38,838 nucleotides of DNA from Carboxydothermus islandicus (GTDB taxonomy: Bacteria > Bacillota > Z-2901 > Carboxydothermales > Carboxydothermaceae), in NCBI RefSeq assembly GCF_001950325.1, contig NZ_BDJL01000017.1, positions 6,711 through 45,548 of the forward strand, in the 5' to 3' direction. The position numbers and the translations under genes were made by a program. Positions 8,220 to 16,022 of this stretch are shown piece after piece. The stretch's first letter is position 1. Each line of letters opens with the position of its first letter. The notes beneath the pieces are model-generated. The model did no database searches. It had not been told where the DNA came from and saw only the letters and a list, made by a program, of their open reading frames with translations.

Positions 8220-9902
8220 ATGATAGTAGGCATTGATGTAGGGGGGACGTATACCGACGGAGTGGCTTTAGACCACGGCAGGGTAGTGGCCAAAGCTAAA
8301 GTGTTAACGAAAAAAAACCTGCCGGAAACCTTTGCGGAGGTATTAGCAAAGCTTATAGCCCAGTACAATCAGCCCATTAAAAGGGTAGTTTTGAGCACTA
8401 CTTTAATTACCAATTTGGTGGCGGAGCGAAAGTATGATCGAGCAGCAGCTTTGCTGGTACCTGGAGCCGGTATGAATTATGAAAAATTAAGCTTTCCTTT
8501 TCCGGTTAAGGTATTATCCGGTATGGTTGATTTTCGCGGGCGGGTTTTAGAAGAAATTAACGAAAAGGAAGTGGAACAAGCTTTAAAGGAATTTTTTGCT
8601 CAGGGGTTTAGGAAAGTAGCGCTTGTGGGGAAATTTTCTGTTAGAAACCCTGAACTTGAACGAAAGCTATACCAGATTGTAAAAAAAATTAACCCGCAAG
8701 TAAAAACCGCCCTTGGACATAAGACCGGTGGGCGTTTAAATTATTTAAGGCGGATTTATACTTCGGTTTTATACCTGATGATAAAAGACGAGTTTACCCG
8801 CTTTGTCGAGGAATTAAAGGTAATCTTTTATGCTTTAAAAATTCCTTTAAACGTGGTTTTTATCATGAAAGGAGATGGGGGGATTGTACCACTTCTTGAA
8901 GTTGAGCGTTACCCGCTGGCTACCCTTTATTCCGGGCCGGCGGCCAGCACTCTCGGGGCTTATGCCCTCTGCAACTGCCAAAACATAGTTGTTTTGGATA
9001 TTGGAGGTACCACCACCGATATTGCTTTAGTTTTAAACCAGCGTCCGCTTCTTTCCCATAAAGGGGCGGATATCGGGGAATTTTTAACTTCGGTACCGAG
9101 TTTAGCAGTTACATCAGTTCCTTTGGGTGGTGATACGGCGGTTACCGTTTTTGACGGAGAAATCACCTTTACCGGACAGCGCCAGGGCCCGGCTTACTGT
9201 CTGGGCGGTCCGGCTGTTACCGTTACCGACGCTTTAAGGTTTTTAAATTTAATAGATTACGGGGATTTCCAGCGGGCCAAGCGGGGAATCCACAAGCTTG
9301 CCCAGGAAACCGGGTTAACTTCCTTTGCTGTGGCCCAAAAAATTGTTGATATTTTTACCGATACCGTGGCCAATGAAGTAAAAAATACTTTTAAGCGCTG
9401 GGAAAGCGAACCTCGCTACCGGATTTATGAAATTATGACGGGAAAGAAATTTGAACCCGAGTTGCTAAGTGGAGTAGGGGGAGGAGCTTACCCGCTTGCC
9501 TTGCTGATAGCTAAAAAACTTGGAATAAAAGGGGTAATTTATGAAAATTACGAAGTGGCCAATGCCTTAGGAGCAGCTCTGGCCCGGGATAATCTTTCTA
9601 TTACCGTTTATATTGATACCGAGCAAAAGTATGTGGCCATTCCCGAATGGGGTTACAAAGAGGCCATCCCCAGACTAAAAAGTTATACCGAGGACGAGGC
9701 AAAAGAATTTGCCTTGCTGGTTTTTAGAATTGGAGCCAAGCAAATGAATCTCCGTTATCCTCCTGGAAGTGAAGAACTGATTTACTTTGAGCAGTTTAAT
9801 GTGGTGCGGGATATGGTGACGGAAAACAAAATATTTATTATGGAAATTGCGGTGCCGGCGGGGATTTTACGGCCGGTAGAGGGGAGGATTTTGTATGAGT
9901 AA
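8220..9902 (+). CDS. hydantoinase/oxoprolinase family protein (HyuA-like)
   Basis: Member of the ATP-dependent hydantoinase/5-oxoprolinase family, which opens cyclic amide rings in the cytoplasm. The ASKHA-type phosphate-binding motifs are clear: GIDVGGTYTDGV (3-14) and VLDIGGTTTDIAL (about 258-270). TTLITNLVAER, MKGDGG and GPAASTLGA are also present. At 560 residues it is shorter than the usual HyuA or acetone-carboxylase beta-like chains (about 650-700), which fits a compact subfamily. No HyuB-type partner is adjacent. Instead the next gene overlaps it by 8 bases and encodes a deacetylase-fold amidohydrolase, so a joint pathway is likely. The ATG at 8220 has GGGGGAGAAGAG just upstream. The substrate is unknown. 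Confidence 0.88.
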   Translation: MIVGIDVGGTYTDGVALDHGRVVAKAKVLTKKNLPETFAEVLAKLIAQYNQPIKRVVLSTTLITNLVAERKYDRAAALLVPGAGMNYEKLSFPFPVKVLSGMVDFRGRVLEEINEKEVEQALKEFFAQGFRKVALVGKFSVRNPELERKLYQIVKKINPQVKTALGHKTGGRLNYLRRIYTSVLYLMIKDEFTRFVEELKVIFYALKIPLNVVFIMKGDGGIVPLLEVERYPLATLYSGPAASTLGAYALCNCQNIVVLDIGGTTTDIALVLNQRPLLSHKGADIGEFLTSVPSLAVTSVPLGGDTAVTVFDGEITFTGQRQGPAYCLGGPAVTVTDALRFLNLIDYGDFQRAKRGIHKLAQETGLTSFAVAQKIVDIFTDTVANEVKNTFKRWESEPRYRIYEIMTGKKFEPELLSGVGGGAYPLALLIAKKLGIKGVIYENYEVANALGAALARDNLSITVYIDTEQKYVAIPEWGYKEAIPRLKSYTEDEAKEFALLVFRIGAKQMNLRYPPGSEELIYFEQFNVVRDMVTENKIFIMEIAVPAGILRPVEGRILYE

Positions 9903-11196
9903 AACCGGGCTGGTGTTTTTTCCCGCTTTTGATTGGGCTATATCCCCTACCCATCCGGAAAGGGAAGAACGGCTGTTGTATACACGGGACCAGATAATGG
10001 AGGAAGGTATTTTAGAACTCCCGGGTTTTGTGGAATACAGTGCCCGGCCGGGGAAAGTAGAAGATGTGGAGAGGGTTCACCTTACCTTGCCTGATACCGG
10101 TGCGGTTATTACCGATGCCCATTTAATTGCGGCGGGAAGCTGTATTGACCTGGCGGACCGAATTTTAGCCGGGGAGGTAAAAAACGGCTTTGCCCTGGTG
10201 CGACCGCCGGGACACCATGCTACCCGAACGGTATACGGCAACCGGGGCTTTTGTAATATAAACAATGTCGCTATTACAGTGGATTATCTGCGCTGGGTGA
10301 AAGGGGTTAGGAAGATTGCCATCATCGATACCGATGTTCACCACGGCGATGGGACTCAAGATATTTTTTACCACGACCCCGATGTCTTGTTTATTTCTTT
10401 GCATCAGGATGGGCGAACCCTGTATCCTGGAACGGGCTTTATAGATGAGGCCGGAACTCCCAATGCTTACGGCACTACCATCAATTTACCCCTTCCACCG
10501 GGTAGCGGTGACGAGGAAATATTGTACCTTTTGGAAGAAGCGGTTTTACCGATTTTGGAAGAGTTTCAGCCGGAGTTCATTATTAACTCTGCAGGGCAGG
10601 ATAATCATTACTCCGATCCTTTAGCCCGGATGGCGGTTACCGCCAGGGGTTACGGGCGGATTACCGAGCTAATCAAGCCGGACCTGGCGGTATTGGAGGG
10701 CGGGTATTCCATTGAAGGGGCCTTACCGTATGTAAATTTAGCTATTTTGCTTGCCCTTTACGGGGAAAGTTACGAAAAGGTTGTAGAACCAAAGGGGCTA
10801 CCTTTAGAATACCGGGCAAGGCACAAAGATTATGCGAGGAAGCTTGCTGCTGTCACGCTGGAGCGCTGGCGGATGCGGGAAGAATTGGCGGAAGAAGAAA
10901 AAAGGAAACATAACGGTTACTACACTTATAACAGGTCAATATTTTACGATACCGAGGGTTTTCACGAACACCGGGTGACTACCGTAAAGCTCTGCGACCG
11001 GTGCCCGGGCTACGTTGGGTTGAGCAGTTATGCTTACGTTGGGAACCGGGTGGTTTCCGGCTTTGCCACAATCATTATGCCGGGAAGCTGTAAAGAGTGC
11101 CGGGAAGAGGCAGAGGCGGTGGCTCTTGAAGCCCGGGCGAAAAAAAATTACGATAAGGTGGCAGTTATTCCCGGAAAGCAGGTTGTGAAAATTTGA
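9895..11196 (+). CDS. histone deacetylase-fold amidohydrolase with C-terminal CXXC pairs
   Basis: Zinc amidohydrolase of the HDAC/AcuC/acetylpolyamine amidohydrolase superfamily, cytoplasmic. The catalytic core (about 1-300) is intact: RPPGHHA (H107, H108), DTDVHHGDGTQ with zinc ligands D147 and H149, AGQD with zinc ligand D236, and GGY with Y271. The protein is 433 residues. A C-terminal extension of about 120 residues carries CDRC (C367, C370) and CKEC (C399, C402), which look like a zinc ribbon and are unusual in this family. The start ATG overlaps the hydantoinase-like gene by 8 bases and has GAGGGGAGG upstream, so the two are translationally coupled. It may act on a small N-acetylated compound rather than on proteins; that is inference. 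Confidence 0.9.
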   Translation: MSKTGLVFFPAFDWAISPTHPEREERLLYTRDQIMEEGILELPGFVEYSARPGKVEDVERVHLTLPDTGAVITDAHLIAAGSCIDLADRILAGEVKNGFALVRPPGHHATRTVYGNRGFCNINNVAITVDYLRWVKGVRKIAIIDTDVHHGDGTQDIFYHDPDVLFISLHQDGRTLYPGTGFIDEAGTPNAYGTTINLPLPPGSGDEEILYLLEEAVLPILEEFQPEFIINSAGQDNHYSDPLARMAVTARGYGRITELIKPDLAVLEGGYSIEGALPYVNLAILLALYGESYEKVVEPKGLPLEYRARHKDYARKLAAVTLERWRMREELAEEEKRKHNGYYTYNRSIFYDTEGFHEHRVTTVKLCDRCPGYVGLSSYAYVGNRVVSGFATIIMPGSCKECREEAEAVALEARAKKNYDKVAVIPGKQVVKI

Positions 11197-11220
11197 AAAA
11201 TATTTCCGGAAAAATATTTC
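11195..11220. repeat. tandem 12-bp direct repeat after the deacetylase stop
   Basis: GAAAAATATTTC occurs at 11195-11206 and again at 11209-11220, separated by CG. The junction also forms the 10-bp palindrome TTTCCGGAAA. The repeat begins inside the deacetylase stop codon. No T-run follows, so it is not a standard terminator; it may be a protein-binding site for the downstream acyl-CoA synthetase promoter region (11221-11330), where I find no confident -35/-10 pair. Confidence 0.55.
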
Positions 11221-11330
11221 AAAAAGGTATGAAAAAATTTTCTGTTTTTGCTTCCTTCTGGTTTAATATACTGTGGAATGATTATTGCTAAAAGTAATTA
11301 GTTAAGGCCATAGACCAGGAGGGAGCAACA

Positions 11331-13481
11331 ATGGAAGCGTTAAAAATAGTGAGGACAGAAAAATTTAACGAAAAAATTGCCAGGCTTTTAAATCCCCGGA
11401 GCATTGCTGTAATTGGCGCTTCAGAAAAACCGGAGAAGCTTGGAAACGCTATTTTAAGAAATATTGTTGCCGGGTATAAAGGAGAAGTTTTTGGAGTTAA
11501 TCCTAAGGTACAGAAGATTCAAGATATTGAAGTTTACCCGGATGTTTTTTCCTTACCGTATCCGGTAGATTTAGCGGTTATAGTTTTGCCGGCGGAAAAA
11601 GCTGTAGTTGCTTTAAAAGAGGCGGCGGAAGCGGGAGTTAAATCGGCGGTGGTGATTTCAGGAGGATTTAAAGAAACCGGTAAAGAAGGGGCTTTACTGG
11701 AAGAAGAGATAAAAAAAATAGCCCTTGACTTTGAGATGCCGGTTTTAGGTCCGAACTGTGTGGGGATTGTGAATAATAATTTGCAATTAAACGCTACTTT
11801 TTTACGTACAGCTCCCCTTAAGGGGGAAATTGCCTTTGTTTCGCAATCGGGAGCCATACTGGCTACCGTTTTGGAATGGAGCTTAAAAGAGGATTTGGGC
11901 TTTTCCTACATGATTAGTATGGGAAACAAAGCGGTCTTAAATGAAGCGGATTTTCTTCCGGCAATTGCCAATGATCCCGGTACCGCCGTTATTTTGCTTT
12001 ACATTGAGGATGTGGTGGATGGTAGTAGTTTTTTAAAAAAAGCTTATGAAGCGAGTTTATTAAAACCGGTGGTGGTATTTAAAGCGGGAATTAGCACAGC
12101 CGGTGCTAAAGCTGCCAGTTCACATACCGGAGCTTTGGCGGGAAGCATAGAAGGCTATAAACTTGCTTTTGCCAAAACCGGTTTAATCCGGGCTAAAACT
12201 TTAGAAGAAATGTTTATTTATGCCAGGGTTTTTGCTTCCGGACAGAAAGTTGCCGGTAAAAACATCGGGATTGTTACCAATTCAGGAGGTCCGGGAGTTA
12301 TTACTGCTGACCGACTGGAATTAAATGGTTTAAATATTGCCAGGCTAACGGCCAAAACCGTTAATGAACTAAAGACCTTTTTACCCCGGGCGGCGAGCTT
12401 TGGCAATCCCGTTGATATCCTGGGAGATGCCAATGAGGAGAAGTATGCGATGACGCTTAAGACAGTACTGGACGATGAGAAAGTGGATGGCGTGGTAGCG
12501 GTTTATGGTAAGACGGCAGTTATAGATATGGAAAAAATGGTGCAGGCGGTAATTAATGGTCGAAGAAAAAATCCGGATAAACCGGTGGTTGCTTGTTTTT
12601 TAGGCGGGGTTGATAGCAGAAGTGCAAAAGAGCTTTTAAATAAAAGTAAGATTCCTTTTTATCCTTTTCCTGAAGCAGCGGCAGATGCTCTGGCAGCACT
12701 TTATCGTTATTGTAGCTGGCGGGAGAAGCAAAAGGAAGAAAAAACAAAGTTTAGTTATAATGATATAGACCTGAAATTAGCCCGGGAAATTATCAAAAAA
12801 GCCCTGGCAGAAAAACGCAAAAGCCTTGCAGGTTACGAGACGGCGGAAATGTTAAAAGCTTTTAGATTTCCGGTTTTACCGGTCAAACTTGTCCGAAGTG
12901 TTCAGGAACTGCGCAAAGCAATTGAAGAAATAAGTTTTCCGTTAGCCTTGAAAATTGTTTCTCCTGATATTTTGCACAAGTCTGATGTGGGGGGCGTTGC
13001 CTTAAACATTAAAAACGAACAGGAGGCAATCAGGGCTTATCAAAAAATGCTCCTGGAAGTTCCCAAAAAAGTGCCGGAGGCGAAAATTCTTGGGGTTGAG
13101 GTACAAAAGCAAATAGCCCCGGGGTTAGAAATATTCATCGGAGCAAATCGGGACCCGGTTTTTGGTCCCATCTTAGCCTTTGGACTGGGAGGAATATACG
13201 TAAATCTTTTAAACGATATAGCATTAAGATTAAATTATAAATTTACCAGGGAAGAAGCTTTAGAGATGCTCAAAGAGACAAAGGTATACGAAATTATAAA
13301 AGGCTATCGCGGGCAAAAAGCTTATGATCTTAATATTATTCAGGAAATTTTGGGAAGGCTTTCGCTTCTCTTGGAGGAAATTCCGGAAATTAAAGAGATT
13401 GATTTTAATCCGGTATTTGTCTACGAAAAAGGTGCATTAATCATCGATGCCAAGGTAGTACTTGCAGGGCATAATTTTTAG
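11331..13481 (+). CDS. ADP-forming acetyl/acyl-CoA synthetase, fused alpha-beta
   Basis: Interconverts an acyl-CoA plus ADP and phosphate with the acid, CoA and ATP, giving substrate-level ATP in anaerobes. The 716 residues contain both halves of the enzyme: an alpha-type CoA-binding domain (about 15-140, LLNPRSIAVIGASEKPEKLG), a succinyl-CoA-ligase-like domain with the phosphorylatable histidine H265 in SSHTGALAGS, and a C-terminal ATP-grasp beta domain (about 490-710, SFPLALKIVSPDILHKSDVGG). Archaeal enzymes often have these on two chains; the one-chain form is common in bacteria. AGGAGGG lies eight bases before the ATG. The gene stands alone and ends at a clear terminator. Which acid it uses is not evident; related single-chain proteins include protein acetyltransferases of the Pat type, but no GNAT domain is present here. 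Confidence 0.92.
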   Translation: MEALKIVRTEKFNEKIARLLNPRSIAVIGASEKPEKLGNAILRNIVAGYKGEVFGVNPKVQKIQDIEVYPDVFSLPYPVDLAVIVLPAEKAVVALKEAAEAGVKSAVVISGGFKETGKEGALLEEEIKKIALDFEMPVLGPNCVGIVNNNLQLNATFLRTAPLKGEIAFVSQSGAILATVLEWSLKEDLGFSYMISMGNKAVLNEADFLPAIANDPGTAVILLYIEDVVDGSSFLKKAYEASLLKPVVVFKAGISTAGAKAASSHTGALAGSIEGYKLAFAKTGLIRAKTLEEMFIYARVFASGQKVAGKNIGIVTNSGGPGVITADRLELNGLNIARLTAKTVNELKTFLPRAASFGNPVDILGDANEEKYAMTLKTVLDDEKVDGVVAVYGKTAVIDMEKMVQAVINGRRKNPDKPVVACFLGGVDSRSAKELLNKSKIPFYPFPEAAADALAALYRYCSWREKQKEEKTKFSYNDIDLKLAREIIKKALAEKRKSLAGYETAEMLKAFRFPVLPVKLVRSVQELRKAIEEISFPLALKIVSPDILHKSDVGGVALNIKNEQEAIRAYQKMLLEVPKKVPEAKILGVEVQKQIAPGLEIFIGANRDPVFGPILAFGLGGIYVNLLNDIALRLNYKFTREEALEMLKETKVYEIIKGYRGQKAYDLNIIQEILGRLSLLLEEIPEIKEIDFNPVFVYEKGALIIDAKVVLAGHNF

Positions 13482-13493
13482 GGGTATTTACAG

Positions 13494-13531
13494 TAGGTTT
13501 TGGTGATTGTTCGCCAAAGCCTATTTTTTTT
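13494..13531 (+). terminator. terminator of the ADP-forming acyl-CoA synthetase gene
   Basis: TAGGTTTTGG (13494-13503) pairs with CCAAAGCCTA (13514-13523) with one G-U pair and is followed by an eight-base T run. The next promoter's TGC-TATAAT begins at 13533, so terminator and promoter abut. Confidence 0.85.
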
Positions 13532-13532
13532 G

Positions 13533-13555
13533 TGCTATAATATATACAGTATATA
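13533..13555 (+). promoter_or_regulatory. extended -10 promoter overlapped by a 15-bp inverted repeat
   Basis: TGCTATAAT (13533-13541) is a textbook extended -10 box; there is no good -35, as is usual for that class. It runs straight into the inverted repeat TATATACAGTATATA (13541-13555, arms of seven around a central A). The repeat would cover the transcription start, the expected place for an autorepressor site. The next gene encodes an AbrB/MazE-type DNA-binding protein, so self-repression is a reasonable inference. Confidence 0.7.
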
Positions 13556-13572
13556 CACAGGGGGTTTTAGGG

Positions 13573-13812
13573 GTGAACGTGCGCAAAACCTTTAAGGTGG
13601 GCAACAGTTTGGTAGTTTCCATTCCCCAGGAGTACGTTAAAAGCCTGGGGATTAAAGAAGGAGATCCGCTGATTATTGAACCCTGGGAACATGGTTTTAT
13701 CGTTAAAACCTTTGGGGCTGTTGGAAAGGAAAGCAAGCTACCTTCCGGAAAAAGTCCGGTAGATAGTTTACTGGAAAAATACGGGTTTGTGGTGGAGGAG
13801 TTTTCCTCATGA
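13573..13812 (+). CDS. SpoVT/AbrB-like DNA-binding protein, probable antitoxin
   Basis: Small (79-residue) swapped-hairpin DNA-binding protein. Residues 1-48 (VRKTFKVGNSLVVSIPQEYV...GIKEGDPLIIEP) match the AbrB/MazE N-terminal fold. Residues 49-79 form a short tail ending PVDSLLEKYGFVVEEF, the kind that binds a partner toxin in type II modules. The start is GTG at 13573 with GGGGG upstream; a GTG two codons later (13579) is also possible. The frame is open further upstream to 13507, but that would cross the promoter. Its stop overlaps the start of a Doc-like gene, as in antitoxin-toxin pairs. It is likely autoregulated through the inverted repeat at 13541-13555. Confidence 0.8.
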   Translation: MNVRKTFKVGNSLVVSIPQEYVKSLGIKEGDPLIIEPWEHGFIVKTFGAVGKESKLPSGKSPVDSLLEKYGFVVEEFSS

Positions 13813-14192
13813 TGAATTTAAAAGAATGTTTGAATGCTTATTACCGCTATTACGGGGAAGAAAAACTGATGGCGGTAAATGTTGATGCTTTAGATAAAGC
13901 TTTAGTCGAGCCTTACGCCAAAACCTTTATTGGAGAAAGGGAAATTTTTCCGGAAATGACCGATAAAGCTGCTGCTCTTTTTGAGGCAATTATCAGACTT
14001 AAGCCTTTTCCCGTGGGCAATCTCGCTTTTGCTTTTATCTTAACGGTCCTGTTTATCCATAAAAACGGCTGGCGGCTTAAAGCTTCGGACGATGAGGTCA
14101 GGCAATTTTTAAAGAATTTTTCGGCAGGATTCAGAAGTTCTGTTGATGTGAAAGGCTGGTTTTTAAAGCGGATGGAGCAAGTGAGGGATTAA
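13809..14192 (+). CDS. Doc/Fic-like protein with degenerate catalytic motif
   Basis: The 127-residue protein resembles the Doc (death-on-curing) toxin family. It has helix FEAIIRLKPFPVGN (58-71), then LAFAFILTVLFIHKNGWRL (72-90), then a DDEVRQFLKNFSAG segment, matching the Doc order of Fic loop, helix and C-terminal helix. Where active Doc/Fic proteins have HPFxDGNKR or HPFxxGNGR, this one reads KPFPVGNLA (65-73). The catalytic histidine, the acidic residue and the terminal basic residue are all replaced. It may therefore be inactive as a kinase or AMP-transferase, or act by another route. The ATG at 13809 overlaps the antitoxin stop and follows GGAGGAG; an ATG at 13812 is the alternative. 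uvrC begins 2 bases after its stop. Confidence 0.65.
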   Translation: MMNLKECLNAYYRYYGEEKLMAVNVDALDKALVEPYAKTFIGEREIFPEMTDKAAALFEAIIRLKPFPVGNLAFAFILTVLFIHKNGWRLKASDDEVRQFLKNFSAGFRSSVDVKGWFLKRMEQVRD

Positions 14193-14194
14193 AG

Positions 14195-16018
14195 TTGGCG
14201 TTATGGGAAAAAGTCAAGAATTTACCCGAAAGTCCCGGAGTTTATCTTTATAAAGACGAAACTGGTGAGGTTATTTACGTTGGCAAGGCAAAAAATTTAA
14301 AAAATCGGGTGCGTTCGTACTTTCAACCTCGGGAAAAACTTTTGCCTAAAACCCGGGTAATGATGGAAAAAGCAAGGGACATCGAAGTGATTATTACTTC
14401 TTCGGAAGTAGAAGCTTTAATTTTAGAACAAAACCTCATAAAAAGATACCGGCCCCGGTATAATATTTTGCTGAAAGATGATAAGTCTTATCCTTACCTG
14501 AAGATTACCGGTGAAGAATTTCCCCGGCTTTTAATTACCCGCAAGGTAATTAATGATGGGGGAAGCTACTTTGGGCCGTACCCCGATGCGGGAGCGTTAA
14601 ACGAAACGTACAGGCTTTTGCGGTCAATATTTAAATTTCGCACCTGTACGCCGGCGATTTTTGCCCAGAAGAAGCGTCCCTGCTTAAACTTTCATATAAA
14701 AAAGTGTTCCGCCCCCTGTGCCGGGGAAATTAGCCGGGAGGAATATTTTAAAGAAATCGAAATGGTAAGAGATTTTTTGGAAGGCAGGGGCGAAAATTTA
14801 ATTAAAAAATTAAAAAAAGAAATGGCCATAGCTTCTGATAATCTCGAATTTGAACGAGCGGCAAAATTAAGGGACCAGATCTTAGCTTTGGAAAAAATTT
14901 TGGCCAAACAAAAGATTTCCCGGGGCGAGAGAAATGCCGATGTAGTGGCTGTTGCTACCGGGGGAGATCTGGGGGTAGGATTGATTTTTGTTATTCGCCA
15001 GGGGAATTTATTAGGGCAGAAGGTGTATACCTTTACCGGCGAGATGGAAACCGGGGAGCTTTTAAATCAAGTTTTAGTAACCCACTATGGAGAAGCCAAA
15101 GAAGTTCCTGTTGAAATTATCCTGACAACCAGGGAAAATTTAGATGAGGAATTTCTCAATTCCTGGTTTGAACTTAAATTTGGGAAAAAGCCCAGATTTA
15201 CCGTCCCGAAGCGGGGAGAAAAATTTGAACTTTTAAAAATGGCTTTAGAAAATGTAAACTTTACCCTGGATGAAAAAATTAAATTAAAGGAAAAGAAACA
15301 ATTGTTAAACCAAAAGGTTTTAATGGACTTAAAAGAAGCCTTAAACCTTCCGGCGGTTCCAAGAAGAATAGAAGGGTACGACATCTCCCACCTGGCTGGA
15401 ACAGGAACGGTAGCATCAATGGTGGTATTTATTGACGGTGAGCCGGTGAAAGGGAAATACCGGCGTTTTGCCATCCGCAGAGCGGCCAATGATGACTATA
15501 CTGCGATGTTTGAAGCGGTTTTGCGGCGCTTTAAAAAGTACCTTGCTTTACAGGTAGAGGGAGGAGCCGATGGCTCTTTTGAAGAGCTGCCGGATTTAGT
15601 GTTGATCGATGGAGGAAAAGGACAGTTGAACGCGGCTATGGATGCTTTAAAAGAAACCAATCTTTTGGGAAAGTTTACGGTAATTGCTCTTGCCAAGGAG
15701 CAGGAGGAAATTTTTCTTCCCGGGAAAAAGGACTCTCTTTTATTGACACAGGACCGGGAAGGTTTAAAATTGTTACAAAGGGTAAGAGATGAAGCCCACC
15801 GTTTTGCCAAAGGTTACCAGGAAAAAAAGCGGGTTAAAACCCTTGCTTCTCTTTTAGAGCAGGTAGAAGGAATTGGTCCCAAAAGGCGAAAACAACTTCT
15901 TAATAAATTTGGCAGCATTAAAAACCTTAGAGAAGCAACGGTTGAAGAGATTATAGCAGTTCCCGGAATTACCCGGGAAATAGCGGAAAGATTAAAAGAG
16001 CTTTTGGAAATGGAGTGA
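14195..16018 (+). CDS. uvrC: excinuclease ABC subunit C
   Basis: Dual-incision nuclease of nucleotide excision repair. The 607 residues contain the N-terminal GIY-YIG nuclease (GVYLYKD...VIYVGKAKNLKNR, 15-38), four cysteines C151, C163, C171 and C175 with the spacing of the iron-sulfur site known from E. coli UvrC, a UVR domain (about 200-235, LEFERAAKLRDQI), the RNase H-like C-terminal nuclease (GYDISHLAGT, VLIDGGKGQLNAA) and two helix-hairpin-helix motifs at the end (EGIGPKRRKQLL...VPGITREIAERL). The start is TTG, placed by GTGAGGG seven bases upstream and by the family N-terminus. It lies 8.4 kb from uvrBA and is co-transcribed with the AbrB/Doc-like pair. Confidence 0.97.
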   Translation: MALWEKVKNLPESPGVYLYKDETGEVIYVGKAKNLKNRVRSYFQPREKLLPKTRVMMEKARDIEVIITSSEVEALILEQNLIKRYRPRYNILLKDDKSYPYLKITGEEFPRLLITRKVINDGGSYFGPYPDAGALNETYRLLRSIFKFRTCTPAIFAQKKRPCLNFHIKKCSAPCAGEISREEYFKEIEMVRDFLEGRGENLIKKLKKEMAIASDNLEFERAAKLRDQILALEKILAKQKISRGERNADVVAVATGGDLGVGLIFVIRQGNLLGQKVYTFTGEMETGELLNQVLVTHYGEAKEVPVEIILTTRENLDEEFLNSWFELKFGKKPRFTVPKRGEKFELLKMALENVNFTLDEKIKLKEKKQLLNQKVLMDLKEALNLPAVPRRIEGYDISHLAGTGTVASMVVFIDGEPVKGKYRRFAIRRAANDDYTAMFEAVLRRFKKYLALQVEGGADGSFEELPDLVLIDGGKGQLNAAMDALKETNLLGKFTVIALAKEQEEIFLPGKKDSLLLTQDREGLKLLQRVRDEAHRFAKGYQEKKRVKTLASLLEQVEGIGPKRRKQLLNKFGSIKNLREATVEEIIAVPGITREIAERLKELLEME

Positions 16019-16022
16019 TTTT

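Noticed and set aside
13507-13572. Upstream extension of the AbrB-like protein by 22 codons
   Set aside because: It would cross the terminator stem, the -10 box and the operator, and has no ribosome site.
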